DNA of 64,000 bases from Thalassospira profundimaris. GTDB lineage: Bacteria > Pseudomonadota > Alphaproteobacteria > Rhodospirillales > Thalassospiraceae. Where the stretch lies: positions 464,834 to 528,833 of the forward strand of contig NZ_JPWF01000002.1 of NCBI RefSeq assembly GCF_003326675.1, in the 5' to 3' direction. The translations under genes and the position numbers were made by a program. This document shows positions 46,371 to 56,087 of the stretch, piece by piece; positions within the stretch are counted from its first letter, which is position 1, and each line of letters opens with the position of its first letter. The notes beneath the pieces are model-generated. The model had not been told where the DNA came from, did not search any database, and was given only the letters and a program-made list of their open reading frames with translations.

Positions 46371-47546
46371 TCATTTTGACGAGGCCTTCTCCTCATTGAG
46401 CGGAATGATCATTTGCACGGCCAGTCTTACCAGTTCCAGCCGGTCTTTGACCCCTGTCTTGCGGTAAACGCTGCCCAGTTGCGATTTCACCGTTTCCGGT
46501 CCCTTGCCCAGATGATCCGCGATTTCACTGTTGCTCAGTCCGCGTAACACCGCATCAAACACATCTGTTTCGGTCCGCGTCAGTGCAAAATGATGTTTGA
46601 GAAGATCCGTATTGATATCGGTATACCAGAAGGGATCGACAACTGTTGCCAGCACACCGGAAAACTGCCCGCCAAATGTCCCCTGTCGTTCTCGCAAAGG
46701 GGCCAGATCAAGCAAATAGGCACTGCTTTCATTCACGCGGCTGTTAAACCGAAGATTTTCCGAAGACTTGCTGAAAAGGTCGGGTTGGCCCAGTTTCTGA
46801 ACAGCACTCGCCAACCGCCGCGCATCCTGACCATCGCGCGCGGTAAGTCTTTGCCCCGCACCAACAATCAGAGCATCCCGACTGTCAAGAATGCGACTGA
46901 ATTCTTCATTGATGATAATGATCTCGCCTTTGCCATTCAAAATGGCCACGCCAATGCGCAATCGGTCCAGAACATCCAAGAACGCACCATAGCGATGTCG
47001 CAACAGATGAACAGGACGATTCATCTCGAGGACTTTCGTCATGTGCGGCCCGATAAAGCGCAGTTTCTCTGCCGCCTCTACCGGATCAAACGGACCATCA
47101 TCGCGGTAATGGACGGTCAGAATGTCATAACCGCTGGCATCCCTTGAAACACACATGCCCGCTGCTTGATTACATCCTGTGACCTTTTCCAGCCATGGGT
47201 AAAAGCGTGACGGGGATCTGTCTCCGTTGCGATGACGCACTTCATCGCCAATCGAGAACTCATAAAGATCAAGCTGATGACAATAGGCAGAGCTGTCATT
47301 CTGATTAAGACCGAGGCTCAGATATTCATCAATTGATGCCTGTGTGATCCAGCTATTGGAGTGGAAGGAGTATTCGGAGATTTCGGGTCGTACATTTTCG
47401 ACATGTACCGCGATGGCATTCTTGCAACGCAATTCACCTGCAAGCCAATCCAGTCGATCTTCCCAAAGTTCCGGCGCAATAGCAGCTTCGTACAACAAGG
47501 GAATCATTTGGTTCAAAAGAGCAAATTTCTTGTCACTGAAAGTCAC
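46371..47546 (-). CDS. LuxR-type regulator (copy 1 of tandem pair)
   Basis: A 391-residue protein with a C-terminal LuxR/GerE helix-turn-helix (about 325-385: LTRTETDVFDAVLRGLSNSEIADHLGKGPETVKSQ). The N-terminal 190 residues look like a GAF-type sensory region, and residues about 195-310 (LRIGVAILNGKGEIIIINEEFSRILD) form a PAS-like region. It is very similar along its full length to the neighbouring regulator at 47758-48930, so the two arose by duplication. GTG at 47544-47546 is the likely start; the ribosome site is weak. The ligand is unknown, and no autoinducer synthase is present. Confidence 0.85.
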   Translation of the reverse strand: MTFSDKKFALLNQMIPLLYEAAIAPELWEDRLDWLAGELRCKNAIAVHVENVRPEISEYSFHSNSWITQASIDEYLSLGLNQNDSSAYCHQLDLYEFSIGDEVRHRNGDRSPSRFYPWLEKVTGCNQAAGMCVSRDASGYDILTVHYRDDGPFDPVEAAEKLRFIGPHMTKVLEMNRPVHLLRHRYGAFLDVLDRLRIGVAILNGKGEIIIINEEFSRILDSRDALIVGAGQRLTARDGQDARRLASAVQKLGQPDLFSKSSENLRFNSRVNESSAYLLDLAPLRERQGTFGGQFSGVLATVVDPFWYTDINTDLLKHHFALTRTETDVFDAVLRGLSNSEIADHLGKGPETVKSQLGSVYRKTGVKDRLELVRLAVQMIIPLNEEKASSK

Positions 47547-47757
47547 GTGCGATCAGCCCCTGCGGTCTATTTATGCGACAAGTCTGTTATTAGAGGCATA
47601 AACGTCTGCCAATCCAAGATAAAAATGGTAACAGGTTGAAACAAACACGTGGCTTATGCGCATCGATGCACCGACTTTTCCGGCACGAAAGCACCCGCCA
47701 CCTGGATAAAACACGCCGCTTCCTGATTTCTCGACGCGCAAACACATCGCCAGGCAG

Positions 47758-48930
47758 CTATCTGTAGCCGACACTATCTTCGTTTAGCGGAATGATCATT
47801 TGAACCGCCAGACGAACCAGCTCAAGGCGGTCATTTACCCCGGTCTTGCGATAGACGCTGGCAAGTTGCGACTTGACCGTTTCCGGTCCCTTGCCCAGAT
47901 GTTCTGCAATTTCACTATTGCTTAAACCGCGCAAAACAGCGTCAAAAACATCCGTTTCGGTTCTGGTCAGGGAAAAGTGCCGGTTCAAAAGGTCGGTATT
48001 GATATCGGTGTACCAGAACGGATCGACAACGGTTGCCAATACGCCGGAAAACTGGCCGCCAAACGTACCATGTCGTTCGCGCAGCGGTGCCAGGTCAAGC
48101 AAATAGGCACTGCTTTCATTGATCCGGCTGTTCAGGCGCAGGTTTTCTGATGCCTTTTCGATAAAGGCCCGCTGCCCCAATGCCTGAATTGCATTCGACA
48201 ACCGTCGGGCATCCTTATCATCCTTCGCTGTAAGCTTTTGCCCTGCCCCGACAATCAGCGCATCCCGGCTATCAAGGATGCGGCTGAATTCCTCGTTGAT
48301 GACGACGATTTCGCCATTGGCATTCAGGATCGCAACACCGATGCGCAGCCGATCGAGCACGTCAAGAAACGCCCCATATCGATGGCGTAAAAGATGAACC
48401 GGCCGGTTCATTTCCAGAACCTTGGTCAGGTGCGGGCCAATGAAACGCAGTTTATCCGTGGCTTCGGACGGGATGAACGGCCCGTCATCACGATAATGGA
48501 CGGTCAGAATGTCATAGCCCGCAGCATCCTTGGAAACACACATCCCTGCGGCCTGATTGCATCCGGTGGTTTTTTCAAGCCACGGATAAAACCGGGATGG
48601 CGCCATATCACCATTTTGGTGACGGACATCGTCGCCGACCGAAAAGTGATAAAGCTCCTGTTCGTGGAAATAGGCCGAACCATCATTCTGGTTCAGACCA
48701 AGGCTCAGATATTCGGCAATTGCTTCGCCGGGCACCCAGCTATTGGCATGAAACGAGTATTCGGAAATTTCAGGCCGGATATTTTCGATATGCATGATGA
48801 TCGCATTGCGCGTACGCAACAGACCAGCCAGCCAGTCTAACCGTTCGGACCACAGTTCCGGTGAAATCGCAGCTTCGTAAAATTGCGGAATCAGTTTGTT
48901 ATATTCGTGAAACTCGTCCGAAGACCACAT
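47758..48930 (-). CDS. LuxR-type regulator (copy 2 of tandem pair)
   Basis: A 390-residue paralogue of the downstream gene. Shared blocks include EISEYSFHANSW, GYDILTVHYRDDGPF, HLLRHRYGAFLDVLDRLRIG, VVDPFWYTDINTDLL and the helix-turn-helix TETDVFDAVLRGLSNSEIAEH. Divergence is greatest at the two ends and in the patch after residue 255. ATG at 48928-48930 aligns with the start of copy 1; TTG at 48945 is an alternative. It is divergent from a small gene of unknown function at 49043, a possible target. Confidence 0.85.
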   Translation of the reverse strand: MWSSDEFHEYNKLIPQFYEAAISPELWSERLDWLAGLLRTRNAIIMHIENIRPEISEYSFHANSWVPGEAIAEYLSLGLNQNDGSAYFHEQELYHFSVGDDVRHQNGDMAPSRFYPWLEKTTGCNQAAGMCVSKDAAGYDILTVHYRDDGPFIPSEATDKLRFIGPHLTKVLEMNRPVHLLRHRYGAFLDVLDRLRIGVAILNANGEIVVINEEFSRILDSRDALIVGAGQKLTAKDDKDARRLSNAIQALGQRAFIEKASENLRLNSRINESSAYLLDLAPLRERHGTFGGQFSGVLATVVDPFWYTDINTDLLNRHFSLTRTETDVFDAVLRGLSNSEIAEHLGKGPETVKSQLASVYRKTGVNDRLELVRLAVQMIIPLNEDSVGYR

Positions 48931-49042
48931 CCAGCCCGCATCCAAATTTGACTCTCGAATTAGTCAAACACCGAAAAAACATATATATCAAGAAGTACTG
49001 ACCTTCGTGGATCAATACGGGCACCCATCCCAAGGGGATTTC

Positions 49043-49405
49043 ATGAGCAAAGATTTGCGAAACTTTCCATATCGTGTGGTTATCCACGAACGACATTCGG
49101 CCCAAGGCGTTCTTGACTGGCTCGATAAAAACGTGCGCAGCGATATGTGGACGATGGGAATTCGCAATATTGAATTGCCACGATCCAACCAATCGGCACC
49201 CTTCGTCGATATGGTGATCTATTTTGCACGACGAGAAGACATGGAACTGTTTCGCGAACGCTGGGCCGGTCAGGCCCGCGAACACAAGGTCAAGCTGCAT
49301 GGCTGGCGGGCGGCCCTTTATGCGATTCTTCACCCCCGCACCGAAATGATCGCCTATGAAAAGACCGAAGCCCCGGCCCGCATCCGCCCCAAGAATCCGT
49401 CATAA
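49043..49405 (+). CDS. Small protein of unknown function
   Basis: This 120-residue protein was not recognised. It starts RNFPYRVVIHERHSAQGVLDWL, has VDMVIYFARREDMELFRERW in the middle and a basic C-terminus. Predicted mixed alpha/beta, soluble, without signal peptide. ATG 49043 follows AAGGGGA with good spacing; a longer frame from 49007 has no ribosome site. It converges on a BMP-type transport gene and shares a terminator region with it. Confidence 0.6.
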   Translation: MSKDLRNFPYRVVIHERHSAQGVLDWLDKNVRSDMWTMGIRNIELPRSNQSAPFVDMVIYFARREDMELFRERWAGQAREHKVKLHGWRAALYAILHPRTEMIAYEKTEAPARIRPKNPS

Positions 49406-49406
49406 A

Positions 49407-49439
49407 GAAAAAGCCCCGCGCAAATCAATGCACGGGGCT
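49407..49439 (-). terminator. Terminator of the BMP transport gene
   Basis: AGCCCCG (49412-49418) pairs with CGGGGCT (49433-49439). On the minus strand a TTTTT run follows, placing the end of transcription just beyond the stop at 49478. Confidence 0.7.
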
Positions 49440-49477
49440 GCGTCATTTAACCGATCAGCAAAGACCGGAAGTCTGAC

Positions 49478-50554
49478 TTATTTCGGCAGTTCGGCATCAA
49501 TGCCCTTGATGTACCAGTCCATGCCAAGCAGCATGCCGTCATCAGCAAGTTCGCCTTCCTTCACACGCAGTTCGCCAGCCTGGTCATAGATCGGACCGGT
49601 GAACGGGTGGAATTCACCCGAAGCAATTTTAGCTTCGGTTGCTTCTGCCAGTGCTTTTACGTCATCAGGCATGTTGGTGTACGGAGCCATGTCAACCATA
49701 CCGCTGTCGATGCCGCCCCAGGTGTCGGTCGACGTCCAGGTACCATCAGCAACTGCTTTGGCACGTGCGACATAGTATTTGTCCCAGTTATCAACAATTG
49801 CGGTCAACTGTGCCTTCGGTGCGAACTTGATCATGTCAGAAGCCTGACCGAAACCAAGAACGCCACGGTTTTCAGCAACCTGAAGCGGTGCCGGGCTGTC
49901 GGTATGCTGAACCATGATGTCTGCACCCTGGTCGATCAGCGCCTTGGCAGCATCGCCTTCCTTGCCCGGATCATACCAGGTGTTCGCCCAGACGATTTTC
50001 ACTTTGACGTCCGGGTTAACCGACCATGCGCCCATCATGAAGGAGTTGATGCCACGCACAACTTCGGGGATCGGGAACGAACCGACGTAACCAACGATGT
50101 TCGACTTGGTCATTTTACCGGCGATGACGCCAGCAACATAACGGCCTTCATAGAAACGTGCGGCATAGGTCGACAGGTTGTCGGCACGCTTGTAGCCGGT
50201 TGCATGTTCGAACTTCACGTTCGGGAACTGCTTGGCAACTTTTTCGGTCGGGTTCATGTAACCGAACGAGGTGGTGAAGATCAGGTTGTGGCCGGTCTGG
50301 GCCATCTGACGGATCACACGCTCGGCGTCTGCACCTTCCGGAACGCTCTCGACAAAGCTGGTCTCGGCACCGGTTTCAGCCACGATGGCCTGACGACCGA
50401 TGTCATGGCGGTAGGACCAGCCATGGTCACCAATCGGACCAACATAGACAAAGCCGACTTTAACATCTTCGGCCTGGGCTGCACCCATGCCGGTCGCAAG
50501 AGCACCAACCGCTGCCACAGCAGCAATCGTGCGCTTCATGAAGCTTGCATTCAT
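49478..50554 (-). CDS. BMP family ABC transporter substrate-binding protein
   Basis: A periplasmic binding protein of 358 residues of the BMP/PnrA family, which bind nucleosides or purine-like ligands. A Sec signal (cleavage near AQA-ED, about residue 28) lacks a lipobox. Family features: KVGFVYVGPIGDHGWSYRHDIGR, TTSFGYMNP and GYVGSFPIPEVVRGINSF. It lies 219 bases downstream of the permease gene, a gap with a hairpin, so it could be expressed both with the operon and from its own promoter. Adjacent purine catabolic genes suggest a purine or purine-nucleoside ligand. Confidence 0.88.
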   Translation of the reverse strand: MNASFMKRTIAAVAAVGALATGMGAAQAEDVKVGFVYVGPIGDHGWSYRHDIGRQAIVAETGAETSFVESVPEGADAERVIRQMAQTGHNLIFTTSFGYMNPTEKVAKQFPNVKFEHATGYKRADNLSTYAARFYEGRYVAGVIAGKMTKSNIVGYVGSFPIPEVVRGINSFMMGAWSVNPDVKVKIVWANTWYDPGKEGDAAKALIDQGADIMVQHTDSPAPLQVAENRGVLGFGQASDMIKFAPKAQLTAIVDNWDKYYVARAKAVADGTWTSTDTWGGIDSGMVDMAPYTNMPDDVKALAEATEAKIASGEFHPFTGPIYDQAGELRVKEGELADDGMLLGMDWYIKGIDAELPK

Positions 50555-50766
50555 TCGTTTAGGTCTCCCTGTTAATCAGCAGATCAGGATTTAAACACAA
50601 TCCACTAAGCAATCAATGACACGTTCACACCGTAACCAAGACTCAGTCAAACCGATCACACTTTTAACCGGTTTTGCCAATCGCCTTGTGTGAGTTTTGG
50701 TCCGGCATGATCTTTCCTCCCGATGGGCCGGAACATCATTTGGCGCGTTCCTGTCCCCCAAGCAGA

Positions 50767-50785
50767 CCGGCCCTTAATGGGCCGG
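50767..50785 (-). terminator. Hairpin at the permease stop codon
   Basis: CCGGCCC (50767-50773) pairs with GGGCCGG (50779-50785) across the stop codon of the permease gene. No T-run follows on the minus strand, so it may act as a stability element. Confidence 0.45.
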
Positions 50786-51694
50786 CCGGAACGCCTGACC
50801 GATACAGGCAGGCGCATTCAGTCTGATTTTCGCACGGTCACTGGAAATAATCACCAGCACGATAATCGTCGCCAGATATGGCAGCATCGACATGAACTGG
50901 CTCGGCACATGAATGCCTGCCCCTTGCGCATGAAGCTGCATCACCGAAATCAGGCCAAACATATAGGCCCCGGCCAACAAACGGCCCGGACGCCAGGTCG
51001 CAAACACAACCAGCGCCAGCGCGATCCAGCCGCGACCCGCCGTCATGTTTTCCGCCCACATCGGCGTATAGGAAAGCGAAAGATACGCCCCGGCAAGCCC
51101 CGCCATCGCCCCGCCAAACATGGTGGCAAGATAGCGGATCTTGATCACGGAATAGCCAATGGCATGGGCCGAATGATGCGAATCCCCAACCGCCTTAAGG
51201 ACAAGGCCCGCGCGCGATTTCGCAAGGAACCAGCCAACCCCGAACACCGCCGCGATTGAAAGATAAACCAGGAAATCCTGCCCGAACAGGATCGGACCAA
51301 CCACCGGAATAGCGCTGATGCCCGGGATCGAAAGACCCGGCAGCGGCTCAATCGCGAAACCGACAAACTTCGAACCGACAAGGGCGGAAAATCCGATCCC
51401 GAAAATGGTCAGTGCCAAGCCGGTTGCCACCTGATTGGCCATCAGGGTCAAGGTCAGGAACGCAAAGATCAGCGACATCAAAACACCGGCAATCACCGCG
51501 GCAACAATGCCCAGAATGGCCGATCCGCTTGATGCGGTAACAGCAAATCCGGCAATCGCCCCAACCAGCATCATGCCTTCAACGCCAAGGTTCAGAACCC
51601 CGGACTTTTCGGTGATCAACTCACCCGACGCCGCCAGCAAAAGCGGGGTCGATGCGGTAATCACGGTCAGGATAAAGGGTACAAGCCATTCCAT
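50774..51694 (-). CDS. ABC transporter permease (BPD_transp_2, nucleoside type)
   Basis: A 306-residue inner membrane permease with about nine helices. GELITEKSGVLNLGVEGMMLVGAIAGF and AKSRAGLVLKAVGDSHHSAHAIGYSV are characteristic of the second permease in BMP-type nucleoside importers (like YufQ/NupC components). It starts at ATG 51694, overlapping the end of the previous permease by one base (TAATG). Confidence 0.9.
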   Translation of the reverse strand: MEWLVPFILTVITASTPLLLAASGELITEKSGVLNLGVEGMMLVGAIAGFAVTASSGSAILGIVAAVIAGVLMSLIFAFLTLTLMANQVATGLALTIFGIGFSALVGSKFVGFAIEPLPGLSIPGISAIPVVGPILFGQDFLVYLSIAAVFGVGWFLAKSRAGLVLKAVGDSHHSAHAIGYSVIKIRYLATMFGGAMAGLAGAYLSLSYTPMWAENMTAGRGWIALALVVFATWRPGRLLAGAYMFGLISVMQLHAQGAGIHVPSQFMSMLPYLATIIVLVIISSDRAKIRLNAPACIGQAFRPAH

Positions 51695-52773
51695 TATGCG
51701 GTTCTCCCTTTGGCCGCGGTTGAACCGAAACGAATGCGATATTTGGTCAGAACGTCACAGGCCAGCAGGAAGAACAACAATATCCCCTGGAAAAGCCCGG
51801 TAACCGCATTGGGAAGACCAAGCGTAATCTGGGCAAGCTCTCCGCCCAGATAGGTCAGCGCCATGATCAAACCGCCAAACAGAATGCCGACCGGATGCAA
51901 ACGCCCAAGGAAGGCAACAATGATCGCGGTAAAGCCATAACCCGGTGAAATCGACGGCTGCAACTGGCCAATCGGGCCTGCAACCTCGAACAAACCGGCA
52001 AGACCGGCAAGAGCACCACCCAGCAACAGGGTAAACCACACCATGCGTTTCTGACGGAAACCGACATGGCGGGCGGCCTGCGGGGCCTTACCAACCACGC
52101 GAAGCTGGAACCCGATCACCGATTTAGACAGCAACAACCAACCGGCAATCACCACAAACACCGCTACCGCCGTACCAAGATGCACGCGCGTGCCGTCATA
52201 AATGATCGGAAGCAAACCGGCATCCGGGAACGGACGCGATTCCGGGAAGTTGAACCCTTCGGGGTTACGCCACGGACCATGAACCAGGAAGCTCAGGAAT
52301 AGCGTCGCCACATAGGTCAACATCAGGCTGGTCAGGATTTCGTTGGCATTGAATTTGGTGCGCAGCAAGGCCGGGATCGCAGCCCAGAACGCACCGCCAA
52401 TGGCACCCAGAACAAACATCGCCGGCAGCAAAAATGCGCTTTCGCTGTCATGGAAATAAAGTGCCAGACCACCGCCGAAAATCGCCCCCATGGTCAATTG
52501 GCCCTCGGCCCCGATATTCCAGACATTCGCCCGGAAACCAAGGGAAAGACCAACCGCAATGATGACAAGCGGGGTTGCCTTCACAAACAGCTCGGAAATC
52601 CCATAGCTGTTATTGATCGGCAAAATGAAGAACGTATAAAGCGCGTCGAACGGGTTCTTGCCCATAAAGGCAAAGATGATCCCGCCAACCACCAGCGTCA
52701 TGAAAATTGCCAGAACCGGCGACAGATAAACCATCGCCTGTGAGTGCTGGCGACGGGGTTCAAGCCTGACCAA
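51694..52773 (-). CDS. ABC transporter permease (BPD_transp_2, nucleoside type)
   Basis: A 359-residue permease. ELFVKATPLVIIAVGLSLGFRANVWNIGAEGQLTMG and SKSVIGFQLRVVGKAPQAARHVGF are the usual signatures of the first permease of BMP-type importers. TTG at 52773, preceded by GGAGG, lies inside the 3' end of the ATPase gene (14-base overlap), so expression is coupled. About nine membrane helices. Confidence 0.9.
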   Translation of the reverse strand: MVRLEPRRQHSQAMVYLSPVLAIFMTLVVGGIIFAFMGKNPFDALYTFFILPINNSYGISELFVKATPLVIIAVGLSLGFRANVWNIGAEGQLTMGAIFGGGLALYFHDSESAFLLPAMFVLGAIGGAFWAAIPALLRTKFNANEILTSLMLTYVATLFLSFLVHGPWRNPEGFNFPESRPFPDAGLLPIIYDGTRVHLGTAVAVFVVIAGWLLLSKSVIGFQLRVVGKAPQAARHVGFRQKRMVWFTLLLGGALAGLAGLFEVAGPIGQLQPSISPGYGFTAIIVAFLGRLHPVGILFGGLIMALTYLGGELAQITLGLPNAVTGLFQGILLFFLLACDVLTKYRIRFGSTAAKGRTA

Positions 52774-54385
52774 CGCGACCTCCTACTTCTGCGGTGTCGT
52801 TCGCCGGGGTCGCGTCGGCTTCAAGATCATGAAGCCCCCCCATCAACAGACCAATTTCTTCAATACTGACATCGGCCATCGGGCGCGGTTTGGACATTTT
52901 GCCTTCCGACATCACCACAACCGAATCACAGATGGCAAAAATCTCGTCGAGATCCTGGGAAATCACCAGAACCGCCGTGCCCTTGGCCGCCAGATCAAGC
53001 AAGGCCTGATGAATGGCGCTGGCCGCACCGGCATCGACACCCCAGGTCGGCTGCGAAATCACCAGAACACCCGGGTCCTGAAGGATTTCACGCCCGACGA
53101 TAAATTTCTGAAGGTTACCGCCCGAAAGCGACCCTGCCTCGGCACCCGAACCAGTCGTGCGCACATCAAATGTCTTGATGATGTTATCGGCAAAGGATCG
53201 GGTCGGAACTTCACGGATCAAACCACGCGCGGCAAGCGCCATACGACGGAACGCCGTCAGGAACCCGTTTTCCGACAGGCTCATATCAGGGACGGCACCA
53301 TGTCCATTACGTTCTTCAGGCACAAAGGCCGCGCCAAGACGGCGACGGCGACGCGGGCCGAAATGGGCAACCGATTTGCCGTCAATCTTGATGCTGTCCG
53401 GGGCGGCCTCATGTTCGGTCTCACCGGCAAGCGCCTGGAACAGTTCGTTCTGGCCATTCCCGGCAACACCGGCAACGCCCATGATCTCGCCGCCACGGAC
53501 CTGAAGATTGATGTTCTTAAGGTGAGTGCCAAACTGCTCGTCACTGATCAGCGAAAGGTCGGTCACATCCAGACGGACATCGCCAAACTCGCGCTGCTTA
53601 CCACGATCAGGCGCAACCAGTTTTTGACCGATCATCATTTCGGCCATGGATTTTGCGGTTTCCTCGCGCGGGTCACAGCCGCCAACCACCTTGCCACCGC
53701 GCAGGACGGTCGCACGCTGACACAGTGCTTTGACCTCGTGCAGCTTGTGGCTGATATAAAGGATCGCACAGCCTTCATCGGCCAGACGACGGAGCGTCTC
53801 AAACAGCTTTTCGACTTCCTGCGGCGTCAGAACCGAGGTCGGCTCATCCAGAATAAGCAGCTTGGGGTTCTGCAACAGACAGCGCACGATCTCGATGCGC
53901 TGACGTTCACCAACCGAAAGCGTATAGACATGGCGATCGGGATCAAGCGGCAGGCCATAGGTCTTTTCGACCTCGATCACTTTCTGACGCAGGACCGCCA
54001 TATCGCGCACATCGTTCATGGCAAGCGCGATATTTTCAAGCACGGTCATGGTTTCAAACAGCGAGAAATGCTGGAACACCAGACCAACGCCCATTTCGCG
54101 CGCGTCATGCGGACTATGGATCGTTACCGGCTTGCCTTCCCAGATCAGGTCGCCCTGATCGGCCTGAAGCACGCCATAAATGATTTTCACAAGCGTACTT
54201 TTGCCTGCGCCGTTTTCACCGAGCAGCGCATGGATTTCGCCAGGCTCGATACGGAAACTGATATCGTCATTGGCCAGACAGCCCGGAAAGGCCTTGGTCA
54301 CGCCGCGCACTTCCAACTGCGCAGGTGCATTCCCCTTCATTGCTTCTGCCCCGGCATCACCGGTCATTGACGTCACTGTTGCCAC
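52760..54385 (-). CDS. ABC transporter ATP-binding protein with two nucleotide-binding domains
   Basis: This 541-residue double ATPase resembles the nucleoside importer ATPases. Domain 1 has Walker A GENGAGKST, signature LSVGERQRIEIV and Walker B LLILDEPTSVLTPQE. Domain 2 has GVAGNGQNEL, as is typical, with signature LSGGNLQKFIVGRE and SQPTWGVDAGAAS in place of a canonical Walker B, so one site is probably degenerate. Start may be GTG 54385, GTG 54376 (better ribosome spacing) or ATG 54367. It follows guaD by 69 bases in the purine operon. Confidence 0.92.
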   Translation of the reverse strand: MATVTSMTGDAGAEAMKGNAPAQLEVRGVTKAFPGCLANDDISFRIEPGEIHALLGENGAGKSTLVKIIYGVLQADQGDLIWEGKPVTIHSPHDAREMGVGLVFQHFSLFETMTVLENIALAMNDVRDMAVLRQKVIEVEKTYGLPLDPDRHVYTLSVGERQRIEIVRCLLQNPKLLILDEPTSVLTPQEVEKLFETLRRLADEGCAILYISHKLHEVKALCQRATVLRGGKVVGGCDPREETAKSMAEMMIGQKLVAPDRGKQREFGDVRLDVTDLSLISDEQFGTHLKNINLQVRGGEIMGVAGVAGNGQNELFQALAGETEHEAAPDSIKIDGKSVAHFGPRRRRRLGAAFVPEERNGHGAVPDMSLSENGFLTAFRRMALAARGLIREVPTRSFADNIIKTFDVRTTGSGAEAGSLSGGNLQKFIVGREILQDPGVLVISQPTWGVDAGAASAIHQALLDLAAKGTAVLVISQDLDEIFAICDSVVVMSEGKMSKPRPMADVSIEEIGLLMGGLHDLEADATPANDTAEVGGRVGQA

Positions 54386-54454
54386 CCCTATTTAGCGATA
54401 TGATTTACAAGGCATTTGCGGTTTTACCGCATAACGGATTGCAATCAAACGGTC

Positions 54455-54928
54455 TCAATATGCGATCTTGTCGGTTTTGGCGTCCCAGGCGGCAAATACT
54501 TCGCGCGCTTCGGGCAAATCGACATGAACAATTGGCAAGGAACGATCATGGATCGGCTTTGCCACTTCATCATACAGGAACTGATCATCAAAACCGATGG
54601 CAGCAGCATCTTCGCGGCCATTGGCATAATAAATCTTGTCAAGACGGGCCCAATAGATTGCCGAAAGGCACATCGGGCAGGGTTCGCAACTGGTATAGAT
54701 TTCACAACCCGACAGATTGAATGTACCCAGCGACGTACAGGCAGCACGAATGGCGCTGACCTCTGCATGGGCAGTCGGATCATTGTTGGAGGTCACATTG
54801 TTCCATCCTTCGGCAATCACTTCGCCATTGCGAACAATGATTGCCCCGAACGGACCACCGCATCCCTCTTCCATTTTTTTCCGCGACAAATTCACGGCAT
54901 GGCGCATATGGCCTTTGGCGTCACACAC
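54455..54928 (-). CDS. guaD: Guanine deaminase (cytidine deaminase-like)
   Basis: This enzyme converts guanine to xanthine, the substrate of the adjacent xanthine dehydrogenase. The 157-residue length and sequence closely follow Bacillus subtilis GuaD: GGPFGAIIV, NDPTAHAEVSAIR (zinc His and catalytic Glu), TSCEPCPMCLSAIYWAR (zinc Cys pair) and FDDQFLYDE. GTG at 54926-54928 with AAAGGAG upstream is the probable start; ATG 54973 would add 15 residues with no ribosome site. Confidence 0.92.
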   Translation of the reverse strand: MCDAKGHMRHAVNLSRKKMEEGCGGPFGAIIVRNGEVIAEGWNNVTSNNDPTAHAEVSAIRAACTSLGTFNLSGCEIYTSCEPCPMCLSAIYWARLDKIYYANGREDAAAIGFDDQFLYDEVAKPIHDRSLPIVHVDLPEAREVFAAWDAKTDKIAY

Positions 54929-55036
54929 AGCCAAATCTCCTTTACGAAACCCCTGATCTGGTCCCCAGATCACCTGATTGGGCCGTCATTTCGCGGCCCT
55001 TTATCATTAAAAACACCTTCAATGAAGGTTTTAAAA

Positions 55037-56083
55037 TCACACGACCCCGTCCGAAGCGGATTTGGTCGTCTGATTTTGTGCCATCTGTGCTTCGCGCACG
55101 GACAACAATTGCGCGGCAACCGATGCCGCAATCACCACCGGCTGTTTGCCGGTAATGCCTTGAATCCCAATCGGGCAGGTCAAACGGCCGATTTCAACCG
55201 CCCCCAACCCACGATCAGAAAGACGTCGCACAAAGCGCGCACGTTTGGTTTGGCTGCCGATCATGCCGACAAATCCAAGATCACCCCGTATCAAAGCTGC
55301 CCGGCAGATATCAAAATCAAGCGCATGGTTATGCGTCAGGATCAGGACATGTGCGCCTGCCGGAATGTCGGCAACTTCCAGCTCCGGCCTATCACTTTGG
55401 CAGATATGAAGGTTTTTGCCGCCGATCCCTGCCAGATAATCTTCACGCGAATCGACAAGATGAATGTCAAACGGCAACGGTGCCAAGGCCTGCACAACTG
55501 CCTTGCCCACATGCCCGGCCCCGAAAACCCAAAGCGGGGTCAATGCGTCGTCAAGACGCAAACATAATGTCTGCACACCATTCAGGGCGACAACCCCGCC
55601 GCGCTGGGTGCCAAAACCGGACGCCAGCATTGCCGCCTGCGCACTGTCTGCACCGGCAATCTGCCACCCGGCCCCACCGGCCGAAACCGGCATCATCAAC
55701 CAGCGCCCCGATTGCGAAACCGGCTGGCGGGCAACATCGTCCAGCACCGCACAAAGATCGGCCTTCCGGGCGCTATCAAGCAGATGGAACCCGACCTCGA
55801 CCGACCCACCGCAACATTGACCAAGCCCCGGCCCCAACGGGAACCGCACAATCTCCGACGTCGGGATCAATGCCTGATCGCTGCCAAACTGCGCACGCAC
55901 CCGCAAGGTCACCTGATGTTCAAGATTGCCGCCGCCAATCGTGCCCGCAACCTGCCCCCCCGCAATCAACATGAACGCCCCGACTTCGCGCGGGGTCGAT
56001 CCCTTGATCGCGGCCACCGACACCAGCATCACCGGGCCGGGTGCAGACAGAACATCAATGTGATCGCGCAGCGACAGGGTCAT
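55037..56083 (-). CDS. xdhC: Xanthine dehydrogenase maturation factor XdhC
   Basis: XdhC binds molybdenum cofactor, helps its sulfuration and inserts it into XdhB. The 348-residue protein shows the N-terminal motif VAAIKGSTPREVGAFMLI, GTIGGGNLEHQ, GPGLGQCCGGSVEV, then a Rossmann part WVFGAGHVGKAV and a C-terminal RLTCPIGIQGITGKQPVVIAASVAAQLL. ATG at 56081-56083 follows GGGGAA and lies 4 bases after the xdhB stop. Confidence 0.93.
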   Translation of the reverse strand: MTLSLRDHIDVLSAPGPVMLVSVAAIKGSTPREVGAFMLIAGGQVAGTIGGGNLEHQVTLRVRAQFGSDQALIPTSEIVRFPLGPGLGQCCGGSVEVGFHLLDSARKADLCAVLDDVARQPVSQSGRWLMMPVSAGGAGWQIAGADSAQAAMLASGFGTQRGGVVALNGVQTLCLRLDDALTPLWVFGAGHVGKAVVQALAPLPFDIHLVDSREDYLAGIGGKNLHICQSDRPELEVADIPAGAHVLILTHNHALDFDICRAALIRGDLGFVGMIGSQTKRARFVRRLSDRGLGAVEIGRLTCPIGIQGITGKQPVVIAASVAAQLLSVREAQMAQNQTTKSASDGVV

Positions 56084-56087
56084 GGCT

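Noticed and set aside
46371..48930. A LuxI/LuxR quorum-sensing circuit
   Set aside because: There is no LuxI-type synthase nearby and the N-terminal regions do not resemble autoinducer-binding domains.
52829..54370. A 513-codon plus-strand frame opposite the double ATPase
   Set aside because: Shadow; the minus strand contains both ABC signature motifs and the frame has no convincing start.
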